From Pantoea sp. Ep11b (GTDB lineage Bacteria > Pseudomonadota > Gammaproteobacteria > Enterobacterales > Enterobacteriaceae), in assembly GCF_040783975.1 (NCBI RefSeq), contig NZ_CP160631.1:2790001-2854000 (forward strand): 64,000 nt of DNA. Direction: 5' to 3'. The position numbers and the translations under genes were made by a program. Positions 19,033 through 28,121 of the stretch are shown here, piece after piece (positions within the stretch are counted from its first letter, which is position 1; every line of letters begins with the position of its first letter). Under the pieces are notes generated by a model. The model worked only from the letters and a program-made list of their open reading frames with translations. It was not told the DNA's origin and did no database searches.

Positions 19033-20415
19033 TTATCGATGCAAACGCAGCATGCTTGCGACGGATGAAACTGCTGAAATCAGACAGGCCATGCCAAAAA
19101 CATAAATGGCGAATGATGCTTGTGCCCCTTCAGCCAGTCCGTTTGACAATGCTATAACCATTGCAACAAGGGCAGCACCGATTGATTGTCCAGCGGTTCT
19201 GGCTGTCGATAAAAGCCCTGACGCCGTAACGGTCCGGTCCTTCGCAACGTTTGAGAACATCTCCTTATTGTTGGGTGGCAGGAAGAGCCCATAACCAATT
19301 CCGCATACTGCGACACGCCAGACGATATTACCCATAGTTATAACCGCAGGTAACGTTGCCAGTAACCCCAAACCTGAGCTGAAAATGACTACGCCGATCG
19401 TCGAAATTTGCGTGGGATTTAACCTGTTCGATAGCCAGCCAGCAATGGGAGCACAGACTGCTACGGCGATCGGCCAGGGCGTGAAGATGAAAGCCGATTC
19501 GAGTACAGAGTAATGATAGGTATGCTGCAGAACAAAAGGCAGACCAACCAGCGCCATTCCCTGAGCAATAAACAATGAAAAGGATGAAAACACAGCAAAG
19601 GAGTAACGCTTTGAATGAAACACATCCAGCGGCAATAGGGGATGTTCTGAGCGCGTCTGCTGAACGATAAAAACAGCCATGAAAATACCTGAAGCAGCAC
19701 CGCACAGAATAAGTATGGAATGCTCCCAGCGTCCGATTTGATCGACAGCGATAACCAGAAGTCCCAGGGATACAGCTGACGTGACTGCGCCCCCCCAGTC
19801 AAAACCGCTTTCCCGCACATCATCTGTGCCAAGTGAAATCAGTGCGAGAACGGTAGCCAGAGCGCCCAATGGAATGTTGATATAAAACAACCAGGGCCAG
19901 TCAAGCCAGGAGATGATCAAACCACCCAGCGCAGGACCAATAGCTGTCCCCACGGCAAAAGCCAGTGCGTTAAGTCCCAGAATTGTGCCTAAGGTATTCG
20001 CGGGAAAAATAACCCGATACAGACCTAATCCTACGCTAATCATCACGGCATAACTCACCCCCTGAAGTATGCGCATAGCAACCAGCATGCCGAACGTTGA
20101 AGAGAGGCTGCAACCCAATGATGCCAGCGTAAAAAGCACCATTCCCAGCGTATAAAAGCGTCGTTCCCCTATCCGCGATCCCAGTGATGCGCAGATCAGC
20201 ATTGTCGCCGCGCTGGCCACCTGATAGCCGTTGGTTACCCAGATGACTGAGGCTGAATCGACATGCAAAGCCTCAGCAATTGATGGCAAGGAGATGTTAA
20301 CAATGGAACCGTCCAGCGCTGCCATGATAACGCCGATCAGAATGGCTGCGGCCGCCAGATAGCGCCTTGGTGTTTCAAACCCCTGTTCTAATGTATTACT
20401 GCTAACCAACGACAT
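19033..20415 (-). CDS. MFS exporter, DHA2 (14-helix) drug/metabolite type
   Basis: About 460 residues with the DHA2 signatures: ALDGSIVNISLPSIAEAL in helix 1 (near residue 35), RILQGVSYA, and motif C around GPALGGLIISWLDWPWLFYINIPLG. About 14 hydrophobic segments can be counted. I start it at 20415 (MSLVSSN) because the 19 residues in front are highly basic and overlap the upstream gene. It is the last gene of the minus-strand group PrpD paralogue, GAPDH-like, kinase, MFS. A DHA2 pump in last position suggests export of, or self-protection from, the product. Substrate unknown. Confidence 0.87.
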   Translation of the reverse strand: MSLVSSNTLEQGFETPRRYLAAAAILIGVIMAALDGSIVNISLPSIAEALHVDSASVIWVTNGYQVASAATMLICASLGSRIGERRFYTLGMVLFTLASLGCSLSSTFGMLVAMRILQGVSYAVMISVGLGLYRVIFPANTLGTILGLNALAFAVGTAIGPALGGLIISWLDWPWLFYINIPLGALATVLALISLGTDDVRESGFDWGGAVTSAVSLGLLVIAVDQIGRWEHSILILCGAASGIFMAVFIVQQTRSEHPLLPLDVFHSKRYSFAVFSSFSLFIAQGMALVGLPFVLQHTYHYSVLESAFIFTPWPIAVAVCAPIAGWLSNRLNPTQISTIGVVIFSSGLGLLATLPAVITMGNIVWRVAVCGIGYGLFLPPNNKEMFSNVAKDRTVTASGLLSTARTAGQSIGAALVAMVIALSNGLAEGAQASFAIYVFGMACLISAVSSVASMLRLHR

Positions 20416-20443
20416 ATCCCGGATATCCTTAATTAATTGGGGT

Positions 20444-21424
20444 TTACGCGCAGAGCGTGACCGTTTCTGCAACAGTACCTTCCAGATAAGCCAGTAGTCC
20501 CAGCATCAATACTTCTTCAGGACTGGCTACAACAGGCGAACGTGGCATATTCCAGGTCTGTTTACTGCCATTGATGCGTATGCTTCTCAGAAAACAGTAT
20601 GTAGTGAGCACGTAAAATCGGTTACGCATGCTCTCTCCCATCAGTGGCAACAGGCCTGAAATGCTGCCCAGCTCAGGTATTTCGCTAAGGATATTGGCGT
20701 AATCAGGTCTGGCCAGTACAAACATCAGCGCATCCGCCATTGGTACGACTTTAACGGCATCTTTTACCTCTGCCGCCAGCTCATGCCAGAAAGAAAAGGC
20801 AAATCGGGAGAAGCCAAAAAGAGGATCCAGGCCACGAACTGAAAAATCAGGATCGATAAAACGCGTTTCAGCACATTCTTCGTTATAAAGCACATTGCCA
20901 AAATGAAAATTGAAATGAGCTTTGTCCACCGCTCTGAACACTTCTGTCTGAGCCATTTTCAGAGCTTTTTCATAAACTTCTCGTGCGGTAGTGGTAAAAC
21001 CGGCGCCATTCAGAAGCACGGGTTTATCAAACAGTGCATGCGCGAAGCGTGTCCCTTCCCACTCCTCCCGCAATCTCTCGGCCATATCATTGACCATCAC
21101 CGACGAGGTTTCTGATTCCAGACCAATGGCCTCCTGTATTTTTTCCAGCGCATTTCTCACGATCATCCTGCGCCCTGCCAGTGATCGCTGCTCATCAAAA
21201 ACGATCCCTGATAACGGCAGGGAATTCATTTTTTCAAGAATGTAGAATTGCCGTCCCGCAGCCAGTCCGTCATGAAGTACGGGTACCATAAGTTGCGGAT
21301 AAATCGCGTGTAATACGCGAATCTGTTCGACTTCGGCTTTTATTTTTTCATTAAATTGCGCAGATCTTGCTGTCTTCACTACAAAACCTGAACTCAGAAA
21401 ATCAACGGTGTGGGAGCGGGTCAT
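20444..21424 (-). CDS. APH/choline kinase-like phosphotransferase
   Basis: 326 residues without full resemblance to a named enzyme. The C-terminal half shows the aminoglycoside phosphotransferase catalytic pattern. HFNFHFGNVLYN (near residue 168) corresponds to the HxDxHxxN loop with the usual first Asp replaced by Asn. RFIDPDF about 20 residues later corresponds to the metal-binding IDxD/DFG-like Asp. The N-terminal part (FVVKTARSAQFNEKIKAEVEQIRVL) looks like the nucleotide-binding lobe with Lys and Glu. Its ATG overlaps the stop of the GAPDH-like gene (ATGA), so the two are translationally coupled. It may phosphorylate the pathway intermediate. A HipA-type or inactive kinase is a possible alternative. 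Confidence 0.65.
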   Translation of the reverse strand: MTRSHTVDFLSSGFVVKTARSAQFNEKIKAEVEQIRVLHAIYPQLMVPVLHDGLAAGRQFYILEKMNSLPLSGIVFDEQRSLAGRRMIVRNALEKIQEAIGLESETSSVMVNDMAERLREEWEGTRFAHALFDKPVLLNGAGFTTTAREVYEKALKMAQTEVFRAVDKAHFNFHFGNVLYNEECAETRFIDPDFSVRGLDPLFGFSRFAFSFWHELAAEVKDAVKVVPMADALMFVLARPDYANILSEIPELGSISGLLPLMGESMRNRFYVLTTYCFLRSIRINGSKQTWNMPRSPVVASPEEVLMLGLLAYLEGTVAETVTLCA

Positions 21425-22563
21425 TTTTCAATCTCCTGGAAAGTGGCAACGGGCAGGCCGGACGCAATACTCCGTGCGACGGCACGGACCACTGCGCTAT
21501 AGCCAACGGTGTTATTAACAAATGACTGGATAATGATTTCACTCAGATTCTGGCTAGCCAGATGGGGGGGCCTGAGAATCAGCAGATGGTTCTGATCGCT
21601 CAGGACGGTTGAACAACGGCGTTCATAGGCATAGGCTCTGCTACCTAATGGCGAACGCGAAGCTTTCACCACATGAGGATGGGTACTGTTTACCCTCTCT
21701 ATTGCAGCCTCAATGAGACTACTGGTTAACGCGCCTGCATCTCTGACGATAAAGCGATTAATCTGATAACCGGGAGCATGTACAGGTGCGCGTAATGAAA
21801 CCGTATTTACCAGCGGTGCCCAGGGCATCACCTTATCCTGACTCATCGCGATTTGAGAAAAACTCGGGCGCAGATTGTCCCGGGCATCCTGCTGACGCCC
21901 TTCGAATGAGCGGGTGCCAAGCACGCCGTTTGGCGTATCCGGATGCACAATATCGGTTTCTACCGACAGAATATGCGAAGCATTACAGTTAAGGGTTCTG
22001 AGCGCCTCAATGAGCACACGCAGTGAGGCATGCATCCCGTTAGTCTGACAGGAACCCAGGCAATACATTCCCGAACGGACTACCTTACGGTCAATGGTGC
22101 CAATCTCGTCACGAGTCAAATCTTCCAGGCAGCCATAGATGCTCGGCAACGCATTGGCTTCAGCAACACCCAGCACGACATCAGCAATTTCCTGCATGTT
22201 GCGGGCAACAGGGCTTTCCTTATCCATGTCGAGCTTGCTTGTGGCAATAAAGCCAATATCAAAACGGCCTGCCTGCGGAGGAATGGTCTTCGCAAGATCA
22301 CCAAAATAAAAATTAACCTCGCGTTCCTGAATACGCAGTGTTTTATCATTGATAACAGTGAGGCTGGACTGGATGCCCGGAGATGCCATAGCAAGACGGG
22401 CCACTATGCCATCAATTGGGCGTAAATCCGGGTAATGTTTGTCCAGCGAGGGCGGGTTCGTCACCACAGTATCAATAATAAACCCATCGTTTTCTGGATC
22501 ATTCTGGATCAGAAGGTTCGCGCCAATTTCTGCTCCGCAGCCTGCCAGTATTGCTTTTTTCAT
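21421..22563 (-). CDS. Divergent GAPDH-like dehydrogenase
   Basis: 380 residues. I do not recognise a named family, but the layout follows glyceraldehyde-3-phosphate dehydrogenase. It has an N-terminal Rossmann start (AILAGCGAEIGANLL), the catalytic-type motif GSCQTNG near residue 172 (compare SCTTNC), and DARDNLRPSFS (compare the RRxRAAxxNIIP segment). It then has VSLRAPVHAPGYQINRFIV (compare ALRVPTPNVSVVDL) and a C-terminal NNTVGYSAVVRAV (compare DNExGYSxRVxD). The family reduces or forms acyl phosphates or thioesters through the Cys. The catalytic His position is not clear and may be replaced. GGAG ribosome site, 46 bp after the PrpD-like gene. Confidence 0.6.
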   Translation of the reverse strand: MKKAILAGCGAEIGANLLIQNDPENDGFIIDTVVTNPPSLDKHYPDLRPIDGIVARLAMASPGIQSSLTVINDKTLRIQEREVNFYFGDLAKTIPPQAGRFDIGFIATSKLDMDKESPVARNMQEIADVVLGVAEANALPSIYGCLEDLTRDEIGTIDRKVVRSGMYCLGSCQTNGMHASLRVLIEALRTLNCNASHILSVETDIVHPDTPNGVLGTRSFEGRQQDARDNLRPSFSQIAMSQDKVMPWAPLVNTVSLRAPVHAPGYQINRFIVRDAGALTSSLIEAAIERVNSTHPHVVKASRSPLGSRAYAYERRCSTVLSDQNHLLILRPPHLASQNLSEIIIQSFVNNTVGYSAVVRAVARSIASGLPVATFQEIEK

Positions 22564-22609
22564 CTTTTACTCCGAATGCGATAATTAATTGAAAGGTTTC
22601 AGGTGCGAA

Positions 22610-24037
22610 TTAGTTCCAGGAGAACAATTTCAAAAAATCGGTGACGGTCATGGCATCCAGCTTCGATTCAGATGTCAGTATCCCAGCCAGCACAGAAGAA
22701 CGATCACGTAATGGGCTACCTGAAAGATTCATATGAAATTTTGTCAGCAGTGCGTCGAAACACTCTTCACGCCGGCGAACATGACCCAGCGGATATTCGA
22801 TGGTTTCGGAGAACTCTTCATCTCTGCCGTAACATTTCAGGAAGAGAGAATTAGGAATGGCGCGCTTTTCAGGATCGTAATAGCTTTCAGTAAATGAGGG
22901 CCGTTCAACGCAGCTAATTTTCAAGCGCAAGGCTTCCAGGTCTGGATCAGAAGCAAGGGGATCATGGAAGTCATTAATCGTGAGGTTGCCAGTTTGCAGT
23001 CCTGCTGCAACCATGTATTGCAGGCAGTGATCGCGATCTGCAGAATTCTTCATCGGACCGGATTTATCAATAATCTGCATGGCCGGACGCGTTGTTTCCA
23101 CCCGTACATACTCAATGCTTTCAAGAGAGAAGCCCTCAGCAAGGATACGTGCGCGCAGGTTAATCGCCGCCTCTACTGCCGTCTGTGCATGGTATTCGGC
23201 AGGATTAGGCACTTTAAACAGGATATTTTTGATGACAAAATCCGATAAGCTACGCGACAGATTGAGAGGTTTACCCCTTAGCACCGCTTCGTCGAATCCC
23301 CAGCGACTGGCGGTTAGCGCAGTGGGATATCCCATTTCTCCCGTCTGAGCAAATAGCGCCAGCTGCAGACCCCGCGCCGTTGCATCCCCTGCCGCCCAAG
23401 ATTTACGCGTTCCCGCATTCGGTGCATGCCGGTATGTTCTCAACGCATGTCCATCAATGACAGCATTTGATAGCGCACTGAGTGCCTGATCTTTTGACAA
23501 GCCCATGAGCTGTGCTGAAGCAATAGCCGAAGCCATTTTTACCAGTACCACATGGTCGATACCCAGCGCATTGAAGCAGTTTGACAGACATAACACCCCA
23601 TGAACTTCGTAAGTACGAATCATAGTGTTCATGACTGTGGTCATCTGCATAGCCGGGTGCTGACCATCAGCGAGGCTGTACCAGGCGGCGGCGGTCAGAA
23701 TCGCCCCCAGATTGTCGGAAGGATGTCCCCACTCCTGGGCCAGCCAGGTATCGTTAAATTCCAGCCAGCGGATCATAGAACCGATATGAAAAGCAGCCTC
23801 GACAGGCCCCAGCTTCAACGCTGTCCCCGCAACTGGCACACCGTTATCGCTCTTGCTGAACTGAGATCCCTGCATCAGCTTCATACAGTCAGCATCCGTC
23901 GAGGCGGCAATTGCGCAACCTATCGAATCAAGCAGGCAATAGCGTGCCAAACGTAACGTCTCATCATCGAAGGATGTCTGCTCGTAAACATAATCAACCA
24001 GTTGTACCAATACCTTATCGTACGCGGCATCCGCCAT
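22610..24037 (-). CDS. PrpD paralogue (MmgE/PrpD family, 2-methylcitrate dehydratase-like)
   Basis: 475 residues, aligning along its whole length with E. coli PrpD by eye. Landmarks are FNDTWLAQEWGHPSDNLGAI (near residue 92), LRTYRHAPNAGTRKSWAAGDATARG (near 200), TGEMGYPTALTA, ADRDHCLQYMVA and a C-terminal PLGHVRRREE. PrpD dehydrates 2-methylcitrate. Related family members decarboxylate cis-aconitate or isomerise tricarboxylates. No prpB, prpC or prpR is nearby, so this copy is unlikely to serve propionate breakdown. It is the first gene of the four-gene minus-strand group, divergent from a LysR gene. Confidence 0.85.
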   Translation of the reverse strand: MADAAYDKVLVQLVDYVYEQTSFDDETLRLARYCLLDSIGCAIAASTDADCMKLMQGSQFSKSDNGVPVAGTALKLGPVEAAFHIGSMIRWLEFNDTWLAQEWGHPSDNLGAILTAAAWYSLADGQHPAMQMTTVMNTMIRTYEVHGVLCLSNCFNALGIDHVVLVKMASAIASAQLMGLSKDQALSALSNAVIDGHALRTYRHAPNAGTRKSWAAGDATARGLQLALFAQTGEMGYPTALTASRWGFDEAVLRGKPLNLSRSLSDFVIKNILFKVPNPAEYHAQTAVEAAINLRARILAEGFSLESIEYVRVETTRPAMQIIDKSGPMKNSADRDHCLQYMVAAGLQTGNLTINDFHDPLASDPDLEALRLKISCVERPSFTESYYDPEKRAIPNSLFLKCYGRDEEFSETIEYPLGHVRRREECFDALLTKFHMNLSGSPLRDRSSVLAGILTSESKLDAMTVTDFLKLFSWN

Positions 24038-24501
24038 GATTTACCCCATCATTGAATAAGAATTATCCATATACCGACAATAGTGACTCTATACATCAGA
24101 AAGTAATTTACGAAAACTGACAATCCATTGATTTATCTGCAAATAATCTATTTCGCTTATTAAAAGCGTAAATGCCGTGGTATTAAAAAACCAGCGAATA
24201 AAACCGTGGGGGCGCATCGAAAATATTGATGGCAGGTAAAGTCATAGTGGAATAAGGTTAATTTTTTAGCCTGTCACTGCCGATTAAATAGAAACCAGAA
24301 GAGCACAATATATCGCGTAATTTACATAACCAGAATTAATGCCTGCTAAATTGATTATTTAATCGTTGTCATCACGAATTTCTTTCCCGGATATCTGGCC
24401 ATTTCATGTCGGCCAGTATTGCAAAGTGAGTGACAAAATTGTTAATAAAGAATATAAATAATTTCTGTAATGATAGACCACTTTTACGCATGAGGTTTTA
24501 A
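24038..24501. other. Divergent promoter region between the PrpD-like and LysR genes
   Basis: 464 AT-rich bases without a credible gene. By position it should hold the promoters of both genes and LysR operators. I could not single out a convincing T-N11-A box or -10/-35 pair among many AT-rich candidates. Confidence 0.5.
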
Positions 24502-25389
24502 ATGAAGATAAGTGAGCTTCTTGCATTCGTGACAGTCGTGGAGACAGGGAACATAACCCAGGCAGCCGAACGTCTTAATCGTGTGCAATCGAGTATTTCT
24601 CACCGAATCAGAAGTCTGGAAGACAATCTTGATGTCACATTATTAGACCGAAAAGCCGATGGATGCTCACTTACATCACAGGGTCAGATACTTTATGACT
24701 ATGCGCGGAAAATATTAGATCTGGCGGATGATTGTAAAAACAACATTCATTGCTCAAAAAACAGGCAGATAAATATGCGTATCGGCATAATTGAGTGCCT
24801 GCCACCCTACATTGTCAGTGCATTGATTGACCTTGGCCATGACCTTGGCTGGAATATTGACATTACTGTCGGAAATACCATCAGTCTGCTAAATGCCTTT
24901 GACCATAAAGAGTTTGATGCCGTTATCATTGGCGCCGGATTTTCAAATGCACACCACACTGCTTCCACGTTGCTAACAAGCGAACTCGTTATTATTACTG
25001 AAAAAGATTATCCTGATATCAAAGACCTTTCAGGTCTGGATGGAGAAATTTTCTTACTAAGCAGTAAAAAATGCGCAACGACGACGCGAAATTATGATCT
25101 CCTGTTCAATGAGGCTCGGATTACTCCTAAACGCATGGTGGAATGCGGATCTTATCCGGTACTGTTCTCAAGCATCGCCGCAGGTAAGGGTATTTCAATG
25201 GTATTACGCTGTTCAATCAGCAACGAAATACAGAATAAAATTAAAATTCATGAGCTCAACGGGCAGTTTAGTGACTTCAAAATAGAGCTGGTTTATCGCA
25301 CAGATTCAATGCAGATTGAGGGGGCTAAATTCAAAGGGATTATGAATTCAGTGTTTCAGGATCCACGCCTGAATGCTTCCGGTTACTGA
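24502..25389 (+). CDS. LysR-family regulator of the PrpD-like cluster (putative)
   Basis: 295 residues. The N-terminal winged helix is typical (LLAFVTVVETGNITQAAERLNRVQSSISHRIRSLEDNL, residues 5-42). A type 2 periplasmic-binding-like effector domain follows, unusually rich in Ile, Asn and Asp. It is divergent from the PrpD-like gene, the classical arrangement for a LysR activator of its neighbour. The coding sequence is clearly AT-richer than the flanking core genes, which suggests transfer. Confidence 0.85.
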   Translation: MKISELLAFVTVVETGNITQAAERLNRVQSSISHRIRSLEDNLDVTLLDRKADGCSLTSQGQILYDYARKILDLADDCKNNIHCSKNRQINMRIGIIECLPPYIVSALIDLGHDLGWNIDITVGNTISLLNAFDHKEFDAVIIGAGFSNAHHTASTLLTSELVIITEKDYPDIKDLSGLDGEIFLLSSKKCATTTRNYDLLFNEARITPKRMVECGSYPVLFSSIAAGKGISMVLRCSISNEIQNKIKIHELNGQFSDFKIELVYRTDSMQIEGAKFKGIMNSVFQDPRLNASGY

Positions 25390-25537
25390 ATTTACTGCCT
25401 TCTTTCCTGTACTTCCCTGTCAAAATGAGTTAACAGAGAGCGGGAGAGCACACGTCCAGCGTTGCTCTCCCTCCTGACAGCCAGGTTTCAAATCTGCTAT
25501 GACTCCCGGCACAACAGGCTCAACTATCTAAGGCTAC

Positions 25538-26749
25538 TCATACGGTTTCTGGCAGAATGATTAACTTCTTCGTTTTACACTTCTCAAGAATCCACTTCAT
25601 GACTGGAACTTCAAAATATCTGTATAAAAATCCAGCGATCGATACGGAAAGAATCAATGCTACCGCGATAAGTGACACCCCCTGAAAAAGGTCAAACTTT
25701 TTGCCTGCCGTAAGGTTCAGAAAGTAGAAAAGCACCAGGAAATGAACCATGTAAAACGAATAGGAAATTTCCCCTAACCATACAGACAATTTTGAGTTCA
25801 ATAGTGTATTGCGGTTTTTAAGATCATCGCCTGCCATTGAAATGATAAGAATGCAAACTGGTATAATGAAAACCACACTCATGCTGAACTGATAAGGCAA
25901 AAACATAGATCCAATGTAAGTAATTAAAAGCAGAGTCATTGATGCTGTTTTCGGAAGGATCAATGCCCGGCCGTTGATCAGCAACCGGGCAGCAAACATC
26001 CCGGCAACAAATTCGAATATACGCGATGGTGGAAAAATATAGGATACCCAAAAGTGGCGTTGAGAAATGGGAAAAGCCCCCATTAAATGATTGGATTCAA
26101 CCCCATAATAGATACCTGTTTGTACCAGCAGGGAGGCTAAGGTAACAATAATTAATCCCTGGACATCAAATTTTTCAGGAATTGCTTTCATTACCCTGAA
26201 AAGAAATGGGAACGAAAGATAAAACATGGCTTCTATGCATAAAGACCAGCTCGGTCGGTTCCCTACAAAGAAGTAATGTACATCATCAATCCATGTGTTC
26301 AGTAAAAACAGATTCGAAAACCAGAGCTTATACTGATACAGACTCACCGCACCAAAGATAAATGCTATAATCAAGGTAAGGCAATGTGTAGGATAAATCT
26401 TTGCGAACCGCCGCAGATAAAAATCGCCAGCGGTATCGTCTTTTTTGGCTGACCAGACCATTATAAAACCGCTTAGAATAAAGAAATATGAAACCCCGAG
26501 CCACCCTGCTTTTCCTACAATCACAGTGAATCCATGTTGAATAGTGGGATCTGAAAAGGGCGCAAGATCACTCGGCAGGGATGAATGAAATAAGAAAACC
26601 AACAATGCAGCCCAGAAGCGGCTGCCGGTAAGTGATGAAAGCCTTGGTAACCTTGCTGAGCTTTCTTTGAGCATTGCGCATTCTCCTGATAACTTTCCTT
26701 TCTCAGGATTAATATAAGTAATGGCTTCTTTGTTTATTTCAGCGTTCAT
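25538..26749 (-). CDS. Membrane acyltransferase, OafA/YrhL family (acyltransferase 3)
   Basis: About 403 residues with around ten membrane segments. The family pattern is clear: LTGSRFWAALLVFLFHSS (catalytic His in the first helix region, compare RAxAxxxVxxxH), then FFILSGFIMVWS and FYLRRFAKIYPTHCLTLI. These enzymes O-acylate surface polysaccharides or secreted small molecules from the cytoplasmic side. I start at 26749, which has GGGAAGA in front. An upstream in-frame ATG lacks a ribosome site. It is AT-rich and convergent with the LysR gene. It is separated by 174 bp from the MBL-fold gene, so it may or may not share a transcript. Confidence 0.85.
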   Translation of the reverse strand: MNAEINKEAITYINPEKGKLSGECAMLKESSARLPRLSSLTGSRFWAALLVFLFHSSLPSDLAPFSDPTIQHGFTVIVGKAGWLGVSYFFILSGFIMVWSAKKDDTAGDFYLRRFAKIYPTHCLTLIIAFIFGAVSLYQYKLWFSNLFLLNTWIDDVHYFFVGNRPSWSLCIEAMFYLSFPFLFRVMKAIPEKFDVQGLIIVTLASLLVQTGIYYGVESNHLMGAFPISQRHFWVSYIFPPSRIFEFVAGMFAARLLINGRALILPKTASMTLLLITYIGSMFLPYQFSMSVVFIIPVCILIISMAGDDLKNRNTLLNSKLSVWLGEISYSFYMVHFLVLFYFLNLTAGKKFDLFQGVSLIAVALILSVSIAGFLYRYFEVPVMKWILEKCKTKKLIILPETV

Positions 26750-26923
26750 AGATTCTTCCCAGGGGATAAAAGATACCGGTCGTTTTGTCAGATGGCAGAG
26801 TGACAATGTTTAAGAACTCCGGGCAACGTATAATGATAAAGCGCGGCCGAAAGCCCGCAATTTATCATCACGCTGCCCTGCAAAAATCAGTGCTTAGTGA
26901 AAAAAATAATACGACGTCTGAAT

Positions 26924-27760
26924 CTACTCTTTATGCACAATATGGTATCCCGACGCTTGTTTTTCGATATAACCAAAAGCCTGTTCGCCGAAATGCATTC
27001 CCCCAACCAAAACCTTATCAGAACTCACTGCCTCAAGCATTCGTATACGTACCTCAGCCGCCCTATGTGGATCATAGTCAAACGCTATCGCCACCTCTGG
27101 CCTGCTCAGTTGAATATGCGGGAAATGGACAATATCGCCCCAGATCAACAGACTGTTATGTTCGCCTTCAATCTGATAGCCTGTATGCCCCGGGGTATGG
27201 CCTTTTAAAGGAATGGCAAAAATACCAGGAAACACCTCGCCACTTTCGATTAAACGAATTTTTTTCTGATACTTTTTGAATATACTTCGTGCTAAAAGGA
27301 AATTTCCTTTTATGCGATCGCTGACCGCTGCGAAATTTTCATCACTTTCAATATAATTGTACTCATCCCGGCTGATTATTAATTCCGCCCGATTAAACAG
27401 GGCTTCATCTTCACCATTTAACAGTCCGCCGATATGGTCAGGGTGCGCATGCGTCAGAAGAACTGCATCAATATCTTCGGGCTGTATATTTAACCTGGCA
27501 AGATTAGCTACCAATCTCCCGCCCCAGCCTTTTACGCCACCCGCACCACTATCGATAAGAATATTTTTTTCTTTGCGACGCACCAAAAATGTATTGATGT
27601 GAACCGCATTCGGCTCGCTGATGTCAGCATCACGCTGGATTTTTTCACACTCTTTTTCATCAACCTTTAAGAGCATGTTGAAACCGACTTCCAGATATCC
27701 ATCGCTCAGTGCTATCACCTCTGTATTGCCAAGATCTCTCACAGGAAAACCGGCGTTCAT
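26924..27760 (-). CDS. MBL-fold metallo-hydrolase
   Basis: A protein of about 278 residues with the metallo-beta-lactamase fold metal ligands: THAHPDHIGG near residue 100 (HxHxDH), GHTPGHT near 192 (third His) and WGDIVH near 210 (bridging Asp). The ILIDSGAG strand precedes them. This subgroup contains lactonases and other hydrolases of small esters. The ATG at 27760 (MNAGFPV) is preceded by GGAG, and earlier in-frame starts would overlap the upstream gene. It is 10 bp after the tautomerase-like gene, so probably co-transcribed. Confidence 0.83.
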   Translation of the reverse strand: MNAGFPVRDLGNTEVIALSDGYLEVGFNMLLKVDEKECEKIQRDADISEPNAVHINTFLVRRKEKNILIDSGAGGVKGWGGRLVANLARLNIQPEDIDAVLLTHAHPDHIGGLLNGEDEALFNRAELIISRDEYNYIESDENFAAVSDRIKGNFLLARSIFKKYQKKIRLIESGEVFPGIFAIPLKGHTPGHTGYQIEGEHNSLLIWGDIVHFPHIQLSRPEVAIAFDYDPHRAAEVRIRMLEAVSSDKVLVGGMHFGEQAFGYIEKQASGYHIVHKE

Positions 27761-27770
27761 AAATTGCTCC

Positions 27771-28097
27771 TTAGTTCTTTCCATAAATATTACTCGCGTC
27801 AAAAGAAAAACAGCGAATTCGTGCTGAAACCCCTGTCATTTCCTTGATTAGCACATCAACCTGATGCATGAACTCCTCCATCAACTCTGTCGTTCTGAAC
27901 ACCTCCTGCCTCAGTCTGGCTTCGAAATAAATGGGCGTGCCAAAGCCTATCCTTGCGGTGAGATAGCTGATATGAATATTATCCTGTTTAGCGTTAAGTA
28001 TCTTTTGTGCAAGACCGGCCAGAATCGTTGAGAATTTTTCACAGGATTCACAATCCAACCGATAATTTTCTGAGGTATATAGCGTAATACTGGGCAC
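27771..28097 (-). CDS. Tautomerase/CHMI-like small protein
   Basis: 108 residues starting at a GTG and beginning M-P-S-I-T-L-Y, so Pro would be the free N-terminus after Met removal, the catalytic residue of the tautomerase superfamily. Length and the segment ISYLTARIGFGTPIYFEARLRQEVF resemble 5-carboxymethyl-2-hydroxymuconate isomerase (compare IGAGRSLESRQQAGEML). Such enzymes move double bonds in keto/enol acids. It lies between a cyclophilin gene (24 bp) and the MBL-fold gene (10 bp). The assignment rests on the N-terminal Pro, size and a short similarity. Confidence 0.6.
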   Translation of the reverse strand: MPSITLYTSENYRLDCESCEKFSTILAGLAQKILNAKQDNIHISYLTARIGFGTPIYFEARLRQEVFRTTELMEEFMHQVDVLIKEMTGVSARIRCFSFDASNIYGKN

Positions 28098-28121
28098 CCT
28101 GAAATCTCTCTTCTCGTAACT

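Noticed and set aside
22610..24037. Methylcitrate-cycle operon
   Set aside because: The PrpD homologue is present, but prpB, prpC, prpE and prpR are absent and the neighbours are a kinase, a GAPDH-like protein and an exporter.
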